This document shows positions 35,725 to 45,134 of a stretch of 64,000 bases of DNA, piece after piece. Below the pieces are notes generated by a model. It had not been told where the DNA came from. It saw only the letters and a program-made list of their open reading frames with translations, and made no database searches. Source of the stretch: CAIVVT01 sp963838205. Lineage in GTDB: Bacteria > Acidobacteriota > Terriglobia > Bryobacterales > Bryobacteraceae. Made by a program: the position numbers and the translations under genes. Where the stretch lies: the NCBI GenBank assembly GCA_963838205.1, contig CAWIQF010000007.1, positions 62,001 to 126,000 on the forward strand, given 5' to 3'. How positions within the stretch are numbered: position 1 is the stretch's first letter; every line of letters starts with the position of its first letter.

Positions 35725-37323
35725 TCAGATCCCGTCCCCTTGCACGAAGTTGCCGGCTCCGAACACGCGCCCCTGGCGCAGCCGTTCGACGAGCGCGGTG
35801 ACGGCTCGCGCGGCGTCGGCAGGCAGATTGCGCGCGTCGACCGGCGCGCCGGGCCGGTGGGTCGTGCTGAGGACCAGCAGTCCGGCCTGCAGCAGGAACT
35901 GCGCGTCGACGCCGGGGTCTTCCACCACGACGGCATGAAAGTGGCGCAGCAGCAATTGCCGCTCCAGGGCGGGCGCAAGCTCCGGCCGGACGGAGAGATC
36001 GAGCAGGCAGGCGTCGTGGCCGAACAGTTCCGCGCGCTCCACGGCGCTCAGCGCGTGGGCGTGGACTTCGTCACCCAATGCAGAAACGATCAGGCCCGCC
36101 GCCACCGTCAGGTTGCTCAGCCGGTCGATCAGGATGAAGCCGCCGGTGGCGCGATTGTCGCTGTAGCGGTCGAACGCCAGCGGTTCGGCGGTTTCCAGTT
36201 CCGCATTGCCGATGTCGTTCAATTGCAGCTCGGCGGCCGCGACGTTCGATTGCCGCACCACGTCCAGACGCTCCGTGACGCGGGCCAGCCGGACCGGCGT
36301 GACGCGCGTGCCATGCTGCAGCAGATAGGAAGCGCCGGCGCGCGCCGGCTGCTCGCTCATCCACACCAGCGTGGCCCGGATGCGCTGCGCTTTCGACAGG
36401 CTGTGGCCGGCGGCAGCGATCCAATCGCCGCGCGAGACATCGACTTCGCGATCCAGTTCGAGCGTGACCGACATGGGCGCGACGGCCGCGTCGAGGTCGC
36501 CGTCGAAGCTGACGATGCGCCTCACGCGGGCTTCCGTTCCGGCGGGTTCGATCCGCACCGCGTCGCCGGGCAGGATGCAGCCGCTCGCCACCTGGCCGGC
36601 ATAACCGCGGAAATCCAGGTGCGGGCGGATGACCAGTTGCACGCTCATGCGGAACGGCGCGGCGGCGGCGGGATGGGCCTCCACGTTCTCGAGCCATTCG
36701 AGCAGGTTCGGGCCGTCGTACCACGGCGTCCGGGCGGATTTAGTCACCACGTTGTCGCCGTCCAGCGCGCTGATCGGGAAGAAGGCCGCTTCGGCTCCCG
36801 GCAGGCTGCCGAGCAACGCCCGCGCCTCGGCCCGGACGCTCTCAAAAACGGCCCGGCGAAACCCCTCCAGGTCCAGCTTGTTGACCACGAAGGCCAGCTT
36901 GCGAATGCCCAGCAGCCAGGCGATGGTGGCGTGGCGGACGGTCTGCGGCAGAACGCCTTTGCGGGCATCCACGAGCAGCACGGCGACGTCGGCCGTGGAT
37001 GCGCCGGTGGCCATGTTGCGCGTGTACTGCTCATGGCCCGGAGTATCGGCAACGATGAACTTCCGGCGCGGCGTCGAGAAGTAACGGTAGGCCACGTCGA
37101 TCGTGATGCCTTGCTCGCGCTCGGCGCGCAGGCCGTCGGTGAGCAGCGACAGATCGGGTCCGCGGGCCGCGCGGTTCACGCGGTTGCGGTCCACTTCCTC
37201 GAGCTGGTCCTCCCACACCGACTTGCTGTCGTAGAGCAGCCGCCCGATCAGGGTCGACTTGCCGTCGTCGACGCTGCCGGCCGTCGAAATGCGCAGCAGG
37301 GGCTTCTCCACAATCCGGTGCAT
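35725..37323 (-). CDS. cysN: Sulfate adenylyltransferase GTPase subunit with a C-terminal extension
   Basis: 532 residues. The EF-Tu-like GTPase drives sulfate activation by CysD. Motifs: P-loop GSVDDGKST (16-24), DTPGH (93-97) and NKLD (148-151). The core ends near residue 420. About 108 more residues follow (VERAELFGHDACLLDLS, HAVVVEDPGVDAQFL). This stretch is placed and partly patterned like the APS kinase (CysC) domain of CysNC fusions but is shorter and lacks any P-loop, so it is probably a degenerate, inactive CysC remnant. Its start overlaps the cysD stop (TGATG), and cysH follows after two bases. Confidence 0.92.
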   Translation of the reverse strand: MHRIVEKPLLRISTAGSVDDGKSTLIGRLLYDSKSVWEDQLEEVDRNRVNRAARGPDLSLLTDGLRAEREQGITIDVAYRYFSTPRRKFIVADTPGHEQYTRNMATGASTADVAVLLVDARKGVLPQTVRHATIAWLLGIRKLAFVVNKLDLEGFRRAVFESVRAEARALLGSLPGAEAAFFPISALDGDNVVTKSARTPWYDGPNLLEWLENVEAHPAAAAPFRMSVQLVIRPHLDFRGYAGQVASGCILPGDAVRIEPAGTEARVRRIVSFDGDLDAAVAPMSVTLELDREVDVSRGDWIAAAGHSLSKAQRIRATLVWMSEQPARAGASYLLQHGTRVTPVRLARVTERLDVVRQSNVAAAELQLNDIGNAELETAEPLAFDRYSDNRATGGFILIDRLSNLTVAAGLIVSALGDEVHAHALSAVERAELFGHDACLLDLSVRPELAPALERQLLLRHFHAVVVEDPGVDAQFLLQAGLLVLSTTHRPGAPVDARNLPADAARAVTALVERLRQGRVFGAGNFVQGDGI

Positions 37324-38228
37324 CAGAAGTAGCCCTCGCGCTTCTTCAGCTCCATCGAGCCGTCCTGGTCGTGGTCGATCACGCGGTTCTCCCGCTCCGA
37401 ACGCCGGAAAACCGCCAGTTCAGCCAGAATTTCGGCCGGCGTCGTGGCGTCGGAAGGGATGGCGCCGCTGCACGGGGTGCAGCCCAGCGACCGCATGCGG
37501 CACACCTCGGTCACCGGTGTTTCGCCGGGCAGGAGCTTCACGTTAGCTTCGATCGGAATCAGCGTTTCGCCGCGCACCACGACTTCGCGCGGCGCGGCAA
37601 AGTACAGCGGCGGGAGCGGGATCGACTCGGCCTCGATGTAGCGCCAGATGTCGGTCTCGGTCCAGTTGGAGAGCGGGAAAACCCGTATGCTCTCGCCCGC
37701 GTCCACCCGGCCGTTGTATAGATTCCACAGTTCGGGGCGCTGGTTGCGCGGCTCCCAGCGGCCCTCGCGGTCCCGGAAACTGAACACGCGCTCCTTGGCC
37801 CGCGAACGCTCTTCGTCGCGCCGTCCTCCGCCGATCGCCGCGTCGTAGCCGCCCTCCTTCAGCCCCTCGACTAGCGCCCGGGTGCGCAGCAGATGGCAGC
37901 ATTTGGCCGTCCCCAGATCGTACGGATTGGCCCCGCCGTCAATCGCCGCCCGATTCGTGTAAACCCGCAGGTCGGCCCCGATTTCCCGGGTGAAGCGGTC
38001 CCGGAACTCGATCAACTCGGGGTACTCGTAGGTCGTGTCGATGTGCAGCAGCGGGAACGGGATCCTCCCTGGATAGAATGCTTTGCGAGCGAGGTGCACA
38101 AGCGTGCTGCTGTCCTTGCCGATGGAATACAGCAGGACGGGCGTGCGAAACTGGGCTGCGGTTTCGCGCAGAATGTGAATCGCCTCCGCCTCCAGAAAGC
38201 GCAAGTGCGAGATGAGAGCGGTGGACAT
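37323..38228 (-). CDS. cysD: Sulfate adenylyltransferase subunit 2
   Basis: 301 residues, full length. The PP-loop ATP pyrophosphatase forms adenylyl sulfate from ATP and sulfate with CysN. Motifs: LYSIGKDSSTLVHLARKAF (PP-loop), the AKCCHLLRT segment, and GGRRDEERSRAKERVFSFRD, all typical of CysD. It is the first gene of the minus-strand sulfate-assimilation locus and overlaps cysN by one base. No Shine-Dalgarno is visible and the predicted mRNA leader is only about 10 bases, so initiation may be close to leaderless. Confidence 0.96.
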   Translation of the reverse strand: MSTALISHLRFLEAEAIHILRETAAQFRTPVLLYSIGKDSSTLVHLARKAFYPGRIPFPLLHIDTTYEYPELIEFRDRFTREIGADLRVYTNRAAIDGGANPYDLGTAKCCHLLRTRALVEGLKEGGYDAAIGGGRRDEERSRAKERVFSFRDREGRWEPRNQRPELWNLYNGRVDAGESIRVFPLSNWTETDIWRYIEAESIPLPPLYFAAPREVVVRGETLIPIEANVKLLPGETPVTEVCRMRSLGCTPCSGAIPSDATTPAEILAELAVFRRSERENRVIDHDQDGSMELKKREGYF

Positions 38229-38245
38229 GAGTAACCGTACGAATT

Positions 38246-38275
38246 AGTCTAACTCATTTACCCAATCTCTATCAA
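38246..38275 (-). promoter_or_regulatory. Putative promoter of the cys operon
   Basis: On the minus strand, TTGATA (38275-38270) and TAGACT (38251-38246) are separated by 18 bp, ending 17 bp before the cysD ATG. The short palindrome TTAGTCTAA at 38244-38252 overlaps the -10 region and could be an operator. Confidence 0.4.
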
Positions 38276-38461
38276 TAAAAGGTAGATTAAACCTCCGGGA
38301 ACGGGTGTCCGCGGAATCCCCGCCCGAAGAGGCCCGCTTGCGCACTTTGAGAAATACGCGCCGGCGCAGCCCCGATTCGGACCCGCGAAGTCAGTGCATG
38401 GGCGCGTTGCTCAGCGCTCGCCCGCGGTTGACGGTATGATTCAGATTCAGGAGTCCTATTC

Positions 38462-39877
38462 ATGCCACAAACCAGGAAAATGACATTCGGCCTCATCGTC
38501 GGTAATCGCGGTTTCTTCCCGGCGCACCTCGCGCTGAGCGGGCGCGAGGAGATGATTCGGGTGCTGGAGGGCGCCGACTACAACGTCGTCATCCCGGGCG
38601 TCAACGAAACCAAGGTCGGCGCCATCGAGTCGCGCCAGGAGGCACACCTGTGCGGCAATCTTTTCAAGCAGCACAAGGACGAGATCGACGGCGTCATCGT
38701 GACCCTGCCCAACTTCGGCGATGAGCGCGCCATCGCCGAGACGCTGAAAGTGGCCCAGCTCAACGTGCCGGTGCTCGTCCAGGCCACGCCCGACGAAACC
38801 GGCAAAATGCTGATCACGCACCGCCGCGACAGCTTCTGCGGCAAGATGTCGGCCTGCAACAACCTGCGCCAGATCGACGTGCCCTACACGCTGACTGAAC
38901 GGCACACCGTGGCCCCCGACTCCGCCGCCTTCCGCGCCGATCTAGACCGTTTCGCCGCCGTCTGCCGCGTCGTCAACGGCCTGCGCAAGCTCCGCGTCCT
39001 CGCCATCGGCGCGCGCCCCGCCGCGTTCAACACGGTCCGCTACAGCGAGAAACTCCTGGCGCTCTCGGGCATCGATGTAGAGACCGTCGATCTTTCTGAA
39101 ATCCTCGGCCGCATCGACAAAATGAAGGACGACGACCCCGCCGCGCAGGCCAAGCTGGGCGCGATCAAGGCCTACACCTCGACCGAGTCCGTCCCCGCGC
39201 CCCAGCTCCTCAAAATGGCCAAGCTGGGCGCGGTCATCACGGGTTGGATGGAAGAGACGATGTGCACCGTCAGCGCCGTGCAATGCTGGACGTCGCTCGA
39301 AGAATACTTCGGCGTCGTGCCCTGCACCATCATGTCGATGATGAGCAACAACCTGCTGCCCAGCGCCTGCGAAGTGGACGTCTGCGGTGTGGTGGCGATG
39401 CAGGCCATGGCGCTCGCATCCGGTTCGCCCAGCGCCCTGCTCGACTGGAATAACAACTACGGCGAGGATCCCAACAAGGCGGTCTGCTTCCACTGCTCGA
39501 ACCTGCCCAAGGACTTCTTCGCGGAATCGAAGATGGACTACCAGGAGATCATCGCCGGCACGGTCGGCAAGCTGAACACGTTCGGCACCATCGTCGGCCG
39601 CGTCAAGCCGTCGCCCATGACCTACTTCCGCGTCTCCACCGACGACGTGCTGGGCGAGGTGCGCGCCTATGTCGGCGAAGGCCGCTTCACCGACGACCCG
39701 CTCAGCACCTTCGGCGGCGCCGGCGTGGTTGAGATCCCCGACATGCAGATGCTGCTGCAGTTCATCTGCGAGAACGGCTACGAACACCACGTCGCCGCCA
39801 ACATGAGCTTGTGCGCCGACGCGATTGAGGAAGCCTGCGAGAAGTACCTGGGCTGGGACATCTACCGGCACTCTTAG
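38462..39877 (+). CDS. L-fucose/L-arabinose isomerase-family protein
   Basis: 471 residues, with AGGAG eight bases before the ATG. The sequence follows the FucI/AraA fold: an N-terminal Rossmann-like part (GLIVGNRGFFPAHLALSGRE, VIVTLPNFGDE), a central part with the conserved CMSMMSNNLLPSACEVDVCG-like region (Glu in ACEVDV is a candidate metal ligand), and a C-terminal beta domain (EHHVAANMSLCADAIEE). Such enzymes interconvert aldoses and ketoses with Mn. The exact sugar cannot be told. It stands alone, and a large inverted repeat follows 26 bp after its stop. Confidence 0.78.
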   Translation: MPQTRKMTFGLIVGNRGFFPAHLALSGREEMIRVLEGADYNVVIPGVNETKVGAIESRQEAHLCGNLFKQHKDEIDGVIVTLPNFGDERAIAETLKVAQLNVPVLVQATPDETGKMLITHRRDSFCGKMSACNNLRQIDVPYTLTERHTVAPDSAAFRADLDRFAAVCRVVNGLRKLRVLAIGARPAAFNTVRYSEKLLALSGIDVETVDLSEILGRIDKMKDDDPAAQAKLGAIKAYTSTESVPAPQLLKMAKLGAVITGWMEETMCTVSAVQCWTSLEEYFGVVPCTIMSMMSNNLLPSACEVDVCGVVAMQAMALASGSPSALLDWNNNYGEDPNKAVCFHCSNLPKDFFAESKMDYQEIIAGTVGKLNTFGTIVGRVKPSPMTYFRVSTDDVLGEVRAYVGEGRFTDDPLSTFGGAGVVEIPDMQMLLQFICENGYEHHVAANMSLCADAIEEACEKYLGWDIYRHS

Positions 39878-39903
39878 CGGCTTGTAGTAGAAGTGCGTCG
39901 AAG

Positions 39904-39999
39904 GCAAAAAGCGGGGACAGCCACCGTTTTTCGCGGCGGCAGTCCTTTTGGAATTGATGTGGCTTCGTGCGAAAAGCGGTGGCTGTCCCCGTTTTTTGC
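39904..39999. repeat. 96-bp near-perfect inverted repeat
   Basis: Two 31-bp arms (39904-39934 and 39969-39999) are complementary at 29 of 31 positions around a 34-base loop. The shared core reads CGGGGACAGCCACCG with A-runs outside. The form resembles REP/BIME-type repeats mobilised by Y1 transposases, though no such gene is here. It can also act as a transcription terminator for the isomerase gene. Confidence 0.85.
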
Positions 40000-40029
40000 G
40001 CCGCATCGACTATTACGACGGGCTGTTAG

Positions 40030-41542
40030 CCCGAATATTTCACCGGCTCACTGTACAAAAGCCGCCTTCTCTGGCATAAACATTTCAGCCACGAAGTGCT
40101 TTTGCACAGAAAGCGGCGGCTCTTGCTATGACCCAGTGTACCCAGGACAGCTTCGAATTTGAAGCCCATTTTTCGCGCCGGGTGGTGGCGGGTTTCGACG
40201 GCGGCACGATCACTTCCGACGCCGGGGCGCTACTGCTGCGGCAGGTTAACCGGCGCATCGGCCTGCTGCCACGCCTGGCGCGCTGCTTCAGCGACTTCCG
40301 GAATCCGGTTTACATCTCCCACGAAGTGGGTGAAATGGTCTCGCAGCGCGTCTATGCGCTGGCCTTGGGTTACGAAGATCTCAACGACCACGACCAACTG
40401 CGTGACGACCCGCTGATGGGTCTGCTGGCGGGTAAACGCAAGCCCGGCGCGGCGTTGGCCAGCAAGAGCACGCTGTGCCGCCTGGAACGCACGCCTGAGG
40501 CCGGCGCCGCCTCCGACCGCTACAAGAAGATCCGCTACGATGCCGCCGCCATCGACCGGCTGCTGGTCGAGATGTTTGTGGAGTCGCACCCGCAAGCCCC
40601 GGCCCGGATCGTCGTCGATCTGGACGCCACCGATACGCCGTTGCACGGCCAGCAGGAGGGACGTTTCTTCCACGGCTACTACGACCACTACTGCTACCTG
40701 CCGCTGTACATCTTCGCGGGCGACCAGATTGTCGGCGTGCGGCTGCGAGAGGCCAATCAGGACGCCAGCGCGGGCAGCGTCGAAGAGATCCAGCGCATCG
40801 TCGCGCAGATCCGCGCCCGCTGGCCCCAGACTCAGATCATCCTGCGCGCCGACTCGGGCTTCTGCCGCGAAGAACTGATGAGGTGGTGTGAGGACAACCA
40901 TGTCGACTACGTCTTCGGACTGGCGCGCAACCAGCGCCTGCGGCGGCGGATCGACAAGGCCATGCGCCAGGCCGCGGGCGAGGCCCAACGCACGGGAAAG
41001 GCGGCGCGGGTGCTCACCGAGTTTCGCTACCGCACGCGCAAGAGTTGGTCGCGCGCCCGGCGCGTCATCGCCAAGGCCGAGCAGATCGCGGGCAAGCAGA
41101 ACCCGCGCTATGTCGTGACTTCGCTGCCGGTCGAGCAGTGGCAACCGCGCCCACTCTACGAGGATCTGTACTGCGCCCGCGGCGAGATGGAGAACCGCAT
41201 CAAAGAGCAGCTGAGCCTGTTTGCCGACCGCATGAGTGCCGAGACGATGCGCGCCAATCAGCTCCGGCTGTATCTGTCGGCGGCGGCCTACGTGCTCGTG
41301 GAGGCGCTGCGGCGGCTGGCGCTAACAGGCACGGCGCTGGCCGAGGCCCAGGTCCACACGATTCGGCTGCGACTGCTCAAGATCGGCGCGCGGATTCGTT
41401 TCAGCGCGCGGCGCGTGCTGGTGTCGATGAGCAGCGGCTACCCCTGGAAGCAGGTGTTTGGGCAGGTGTGGGCGGCGCTGCGTTGCTGAGCCAAAATCGC
41501 GACACGGCAAACAAACGATTTCCCGATTTCGCACTTTTCGGG
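40030..41542 (+). mobile_element. IS1380-family insertion sequence (borders approximate)
   Basis: Set by the intact transposase and by short inverted ends: CCCGAATATTTC at 40030 on the left and TTCGGG ending at 41542 on the right, which reads CCCGAA on the reverse strand. Similarity between the ends is limited beyond these bases and no target duplication is evident, so the borders may be off by some bases. Confidence 0.6.
40128..41489 (+). CDS. IS1380-family transposase
   Basis: 453 residues, the usual length. DDE transposase: FDGGTITSDAGALLLRQV near the N-terminus is the family signature, IVVDLDATDTPLHGQQEG holds the first catalytic Asp, IILRADSGFCREELMRW the second, and ARGEMENRIKEQ the catalytic Glu. 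All key residues are present and the frame is unbroken, so the enzyme looks intact. It lies just downstream of the 96-bp inverted repeat. Confidence 0.93.
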   Translation: MTQCTQDSFEFEAHFSRRVVAGFDGGTITSDAGALLLRQVNRRIGLLPRLARCFSDFRNPVYISHEVGEMVSQRVYALALGYEDLNDHDQLRDDPLMGLLAGKRKPGAALASKSTLCRLERTPEAGAASDRYKKIRYDAAAIDRLLVEMFVESHPQAPARIVVDLDATDTPLHGQQEGRFFHGYYDHYCYLPLYIFAGDQIVGVRLREANQDASAGSVEEIQRIVAQIRARWPQTQIILRADSGFCREELMRWCEDNHVDYVFGLARNQRLRRRIDKAMRQAAGEAQRTGKAARVLTEFRYRTRKSWSRARRVIAKAEQIAGKQNPRYVVTSLPVEQWQPRPLYEDLYCARGEMENRIKEQLSLFADRMSAETMRANQLRLYLSAAAYVLVEALRRLALTGTALAEAQVHTIRLRLLKIGARIRFSARRVLVSMSSGYPWKQVFGQVWAALRC

Positions 41543-41762
41543 TCAGTCGAACTGCGTCCGAATTGCGTTTTGTGAGGGCGATCGGACGCCACAAGGCCCC
41601 CTCGATCACCACATCCCGGCTCGCTGCCCGCCCGAATGCCGCCGCAGCGCCCTCCAAACCTCACGCAAACGCCGGCGGCGACGAAATCACAGCGCCTGTG
41701 AAACATCCGGGTTAGCGGCAGTGCCGCGGCGCCTGCGGCGTCCATCCCTGCACGCGTCCCTA

Positions 41763-42185
41763 TTACGAGCGGCTCTGCGCCGGCTCCAACTCCGCCTTGA
41801 ACGCGTCATCCACCGGCACGCGCCAGCCTACAGCCAGCCGGTTGGTTTCATTCGCCAACCCGGCCACGGCCAGCGTCTCGGCAAACATCTCCGGCGTCAT
41901 CCCCTTGGCCAGCGCCGCCGCCGTGTGCGAGTGCAGACAGTACTCGCAGCCGTTGGTCGCGCTCACGGCGATGAAAATCAACTCCTTCGTCAGCGGGTCG
42001 AGCGCGCCCGGCGCCATCACGTTCTTCACCTGCTCCCATACCATCGCAAGCGTGGGCGGATGGTTCGCCAGCGCCTTCCAGACGTTGTTGATGAAATCGG
42101 TTTTGCGCGTCGCGCGGATGTCGTCGTAGATCGCCCGCACCTCGGGTGGGGCCGCGTCGTATTCGATCAGTCGGTTCAGGCTCAT
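41763..42185 (-). CDS. Carboxymuconolactone decarboxylase-family (AhpD-like) protein
   Basis: 140 residues from the ATG at 42185 (MSLNRLIEYDAAPPEVRAIY); an upstream start at 42215 adds ten residues without similarity. All-helical AhpD-like fold. The redox motif CEYCLHSHTAAA gives the CxxC plus downstream His used by AhpD-type proteins for peroxide-linked thiol chemistry. Substrate unknown. It lies 48 bp downstream of the sugar isomerase-like gene on the same strand and may share its transcript. Confidence 0.88.
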   Translation of the reverse strand: MSLNRLIEYDAAPPEVRAIYDDIRATRKTDFINNVWKALANHPPTLAMVWEQVKNVMAPGALDPLTKELIFIAVSATNGCEYCLHSHTAAALAKGMTPEMFAETLAVAGLANETNRLAVGWRVPVDDAFKAELEPAQSRS

Positions 42186-42233
42186 GCCGTCATTGTGCCT
42201 GACGGCGGAGCCCATGACGAGGCTCCGGCCGGA

Positions 42234-43184
42234 TTATGCCCGAATCAGGCCGAACGCCTTCTTCATCGCCGCGATCGTCGTCTGCAAGGCTTGGTCCGGC
42301 GGCATGGCCCGCAACGCCGCGTTGAACGGCTCGCAGCGCGCCGGCGCGTCGCAACCCAGGGCGGTCAGCGTGTTCAGGAATCCGCCCACGTCGATGACGC
42401 CGGTGGCGCACGGCAATTCGCGCTGCCCGTCCTGCTGCTGATCGAGCGGGATGTTTAGCGGCGCGTCGTTCAGATCGATGCTGACGACGTCCTTGTTCGT
42501 GAGCGTCTTCAGATCCGCCAGCGTGCCCCCCGCCGTGTACCAGTGCCATGAGTCGAGCACGATGCCTACGTTCGGCCGGCCCATCTCCGCGATCAGTTCC
42601 TTCATTTCGGGCAGCGTGTGGATGAACGGATAACGGCTGGAGGCCCACAGCGTTTTCGGTCCTAGGTACTCCATCCCCAGCCGGCAGCCATGATCTCCCA
42701 AAACGCCCGCCACCTGGCGCAGCCGCTGCGAGTGCGCTTTGAAATTCTCGCGATAGGTCAGCGTCGGATGCGCCGACATGATCCACGTGCCGACCCGCGT
42801 CACGCCGGCTCGCTGCAGCGCTTTGGCGGTCGCCGGTAACGTCTTCAGGCCTGCCTGGAATTCTTCCTCGCTCTTTTTGAACTCCACCGGCAGCCCCGCC
42901 TGCGCCCAGACGATCTCGCGTTCCTTCATCCGTACGAGGAATTGCGCCACGTCGCCCTCGGGCGCCGACGCGAGCCAGCCCGAATCCGCCTCGATCGCCT
43001 CGAAGCCATACTGGGCCGCGTAGTCGAGCGCCTGCGCCATCGTCGCCTTCACGCCGATCGCGCCGCAGGACAGGTAGATCTTCATCTTCGTATTGGGCTT
43101 GCCATTCTCTCGCGCCAGCGCCGCCGCGGCGCTTACCGCAGCGAGCGGCAGGCTGCCCATCATCGTCCGCCGTGTCATGTCCAT
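42234..43184 (-). CDS. Tat-exported sugar phosphate isomerase/epimerase-like protein
   Basis: 316 residues from the ATG at 43184, preceded by GGAGAG. The N-terminus (MDMTRRTMMGSLPLAAVSAA) is a twin-arginine signal, so the folded protein is exported. The rest is a xylose-isomerase-like TIM barrel: FEAIEADSGW, LGMEYLGPKTLW (Glu), VGIVLDSWHWYTAGG (Asp, His) and SIDLNDAP carry the usual metal ligands. Many such exported proteins occur in Planctomycetes and Acidobacteria for sugar breakdown. The substrate is unknown. It is divergent from the CHASE2 kinase gene. Confidence 0.83.
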   Translation of the reverse strand: MDMTRRTMMGSLPLAAVSAAAALARENGKPNTKMKIYLSCGAIGVKATMAQALDYAAQYGFEAIEADSGWLASAPEGDVAQFLVRMKEREIVWAQAGLPVEFKKSEEEFQAGLKTLPATAKALQRAGVTRVGTWIMSAHPTLTYRENFKAHSQRLRQVAGVLGDHGCRLGMEYLGPKTLWASSRYPFIHTLPEMKELIAEMGRPNVGIVLDSWHWYTAGGTLADLKTLTNKDVVSIDLNDAPLNIPLDQQQDGQRELPCATGVIDVGGFLNTLTALGCDAPARCEPFNAALRAMPPDQALQTTIAAMKKAFGLIRA

Positions 43185-43296
43185 CGTGCCACTCTCCGCC
43201 CCAGAGTCTATCGCAGCCGCACCGGCCGCAAACGCGCCCGCTCTCCGCTCGCTTTCCGATGAGCCTGCCGCAGCCTGTATAGTGTCGGCAGAGAGC

Positions 43297-45123
43297 ATGA
43301 CACGCCGCATTCCAGGCGGGGCTGTTTACGCCGCCATCGGCCTCTTCTCGGGTTTGGCGGCGATCCTCGTGTCTTTCACTTCCCTAGGCATTCAGTTTGA
43401 CAGCACCGTCGCCGACTGGCTCTCGCGTCTGCATCCTCTGCAAACTCCCGCGCGCATGGCCGCCGTGCTCGCATTCGACGAGCGCACGCTGATGGAGTAC
43501 GGCGGCATTCGTGATTTGCGCCGCACCCTGGCCATGGCTCTGGAACGGCTGGCCGACGCCCAGCCGGCCGTCGTGGCCGTCGATATTACATTGGCCGAAC
43601 GCGGCGACCCCGCCGCCGACGCCGCCCTGGAACGCATCTTCGCCCGCCTGCCGCACCTCGTCCTGGCTTGTGAAATGACGCCCGACGGCAGACTCTGGCA
43701 GGACCCGCCGCGCGGCTTCCTCACGCCCGGCGCGGTTCTCGGCCACGTCAACGCCCTGCCCGGTCCCTACGACGCCATCAACCGCCGCATCGCCCTCGAG
43801 CGCGTCGCGGGCCGTGTGCGCCGCTTCGCCATGTCGCTCCAGGCGCTGCGCTTCGCCACCGGCGCGCGCGTCATCGACGCCTCGCCCACCGATATCGTCG
43901 TCGGCCCAATCGTGATCGATTCGCGCTGGGACGAAGGCCGCCCCTTGCGCATACACTATCGCGACCCGTCACTGCTGCCTCACGTCTCGGTGCGCGACCT
44001 GCTGCGCGACCCCTCCGCCGCGCGACAGCTCACTGGCCGCGTGGTCTTCACCGGCGTGACGGCGCAGTCGGCCGCCGATCGTCTGTTTACACCGCTTTCG
44101 ACCGACGTCCCGCTGGCCGGCGTCGAGATCCACGCGCAGGCCTTCGAGACGATGTTCTCAGACCAGTTCCTCAATGACGCGCCCTTGCTCTGGCCCGTTC
44201 TACTGGCCCTTTTCGGCGCTGCGGCCATTTGTCTGATCTTCAGCCTTGGCTCTCCGCGCTGGGCTTATATCGGCGGCGCGGCCATCGTGCTGCAGCTCCA
44301 TCTCGCGCCGTGGCTGGCCTTTCGCGAGAACATCGTCCTGCCCGCCGCCGCTCCCATCGCCGCGGGCTGGCTGGCGTTTTTGGGCGCGTTCTCCTATCGC
44401 TTCCTCGTCGTCCGGCGCCGCCTCGAATCTTCGGAACAGACCTCGCAGCGTTACCAGCAGGCCTTCCGCTTCGTCGCGCACGAGATGCGCACGCCGCTCA
44501 CCGCCATTCAGGGCTCGGGCGAATTGCTGACCCGCTACAATCTGCCGGAAGAGAAACGGCGCCAGCTCGCGGGCATGATTCAGAGCGAGTCGCGCCGCCT
44601 GGCCGGCATGATCTCGACCTTCCTCGACGTGGAGAAACTCAGCGCCGGCCAGATGGAGCTGCGCCGCGAAGAGATCCCGCTGGACACGCTCATCTCCACC
44701 GTGGTCGAGCGCGCCCGCCCGCTCGCCGACCGCAAGCAGATCGCCCTCCGCGCCGCTTCGCCTTCGGGCCTGACCCTGTCCGGTGATCGCGAACTGTTGG
44801 AGTACGCTCTTTACAACCTCGTCACAAACGCCATCAAGTACTCTCCGCCGGAGAAGGAAGTGCACGTCGCCGCGACGTTGCGCCACGACACCGTGACGCT
44901 CACCGTTCGCGATCAGGGAATCGGCATGGACGCGGACGACCTCAAGCACCTCTTCACGCGCTTCTTCCGCTCCCAGCGCGCCGTCGCCACCGGCGAAACC
45001 GGCACCGGCATCGGCCTGGCCATCGTCGATCAGATCGTGACCCAGCACGGCGGCCGCATTGAAGTGCTCAGCCGGCCGGGCGAGGGTTCGGCATTTACCG
45101 TAATCCTGCCCCGGAACGGATAG
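43297..45123 (+). CDS. CHASE2-domain sensor histidine kinase
   Basis: 608 residues from the ATG at 43297, which follows a TATAGT (-10-like, 43278-43283). An N-terminal membrane segment (about 10-30) is followed by a periplasmic CHASE2 domain (about 35-290, with LALERLADAQPAVVAVDITL and VFTGVTAQSAADRLFTPLS). Two to three membrane segments follow (about 295-370), then HisKA with FRFVAHEMRTPLTAIQ and a HATPase domain (NLVTNAIKYSPPEKE, DQGIGMDADD, GTGIGLAIVDQIV). The signal is unknown. It is followed 11 bp later by an NtrC-type regulator, a clear cognate pair. Confidence 0.92.
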   Translation: MTRRIPGGAVYAAIGLFSGLAAILVSFTSLGIQFDSTVADWLSRLHPLQTPARMAAVLAFDERTLMEYGGIRDLRRTLAMALERLADAQPAVVAVDITLAERGDPAADAALERIFARLPHLVLACEMTPDGRLWQDPPRGFLTPGAVLGHVNALPGPYDAINRRIALERVAGRVRRFAMSLQALRFATGARVIDASPTDIVVGPIVIDSRWDEGRPLRIHYRDPSLLPHVSVRDLLRDPSAARQLTGRVVFTGVTAQSAADRLFTPLSTDVPLAGVEIHAQAFETMFSDQFLNDAPLLWPVLLALFGAAAICLIFSLGSPRWAYIGGAAIVLQLHLAPWLAFRENIVLPAAAPIAAGWLAFLGAFSYRFLVVRRRLESSEQTSQRYQQAFRFVAHEMRTPLTAIQGSGELLTRYNLPEEKRRQLAGMIQSESRRLAGMISTFLDVEKLSAGQMELRREEIPLDTLISTVVERARPLADRKQIALRAASPSGLTLSGDRELLEYALYNLVTNAIKYSPPEKEVHVAATLRHDTVTLTVRDQGIGMDADDLKHLFTRFFRSQRAVATGETGTGIGLAIVDQIVTQHGGRIEVLSRPGEGSAFTVILPRNG

Positions 45124-45134
45124 ACTAATAGCCG

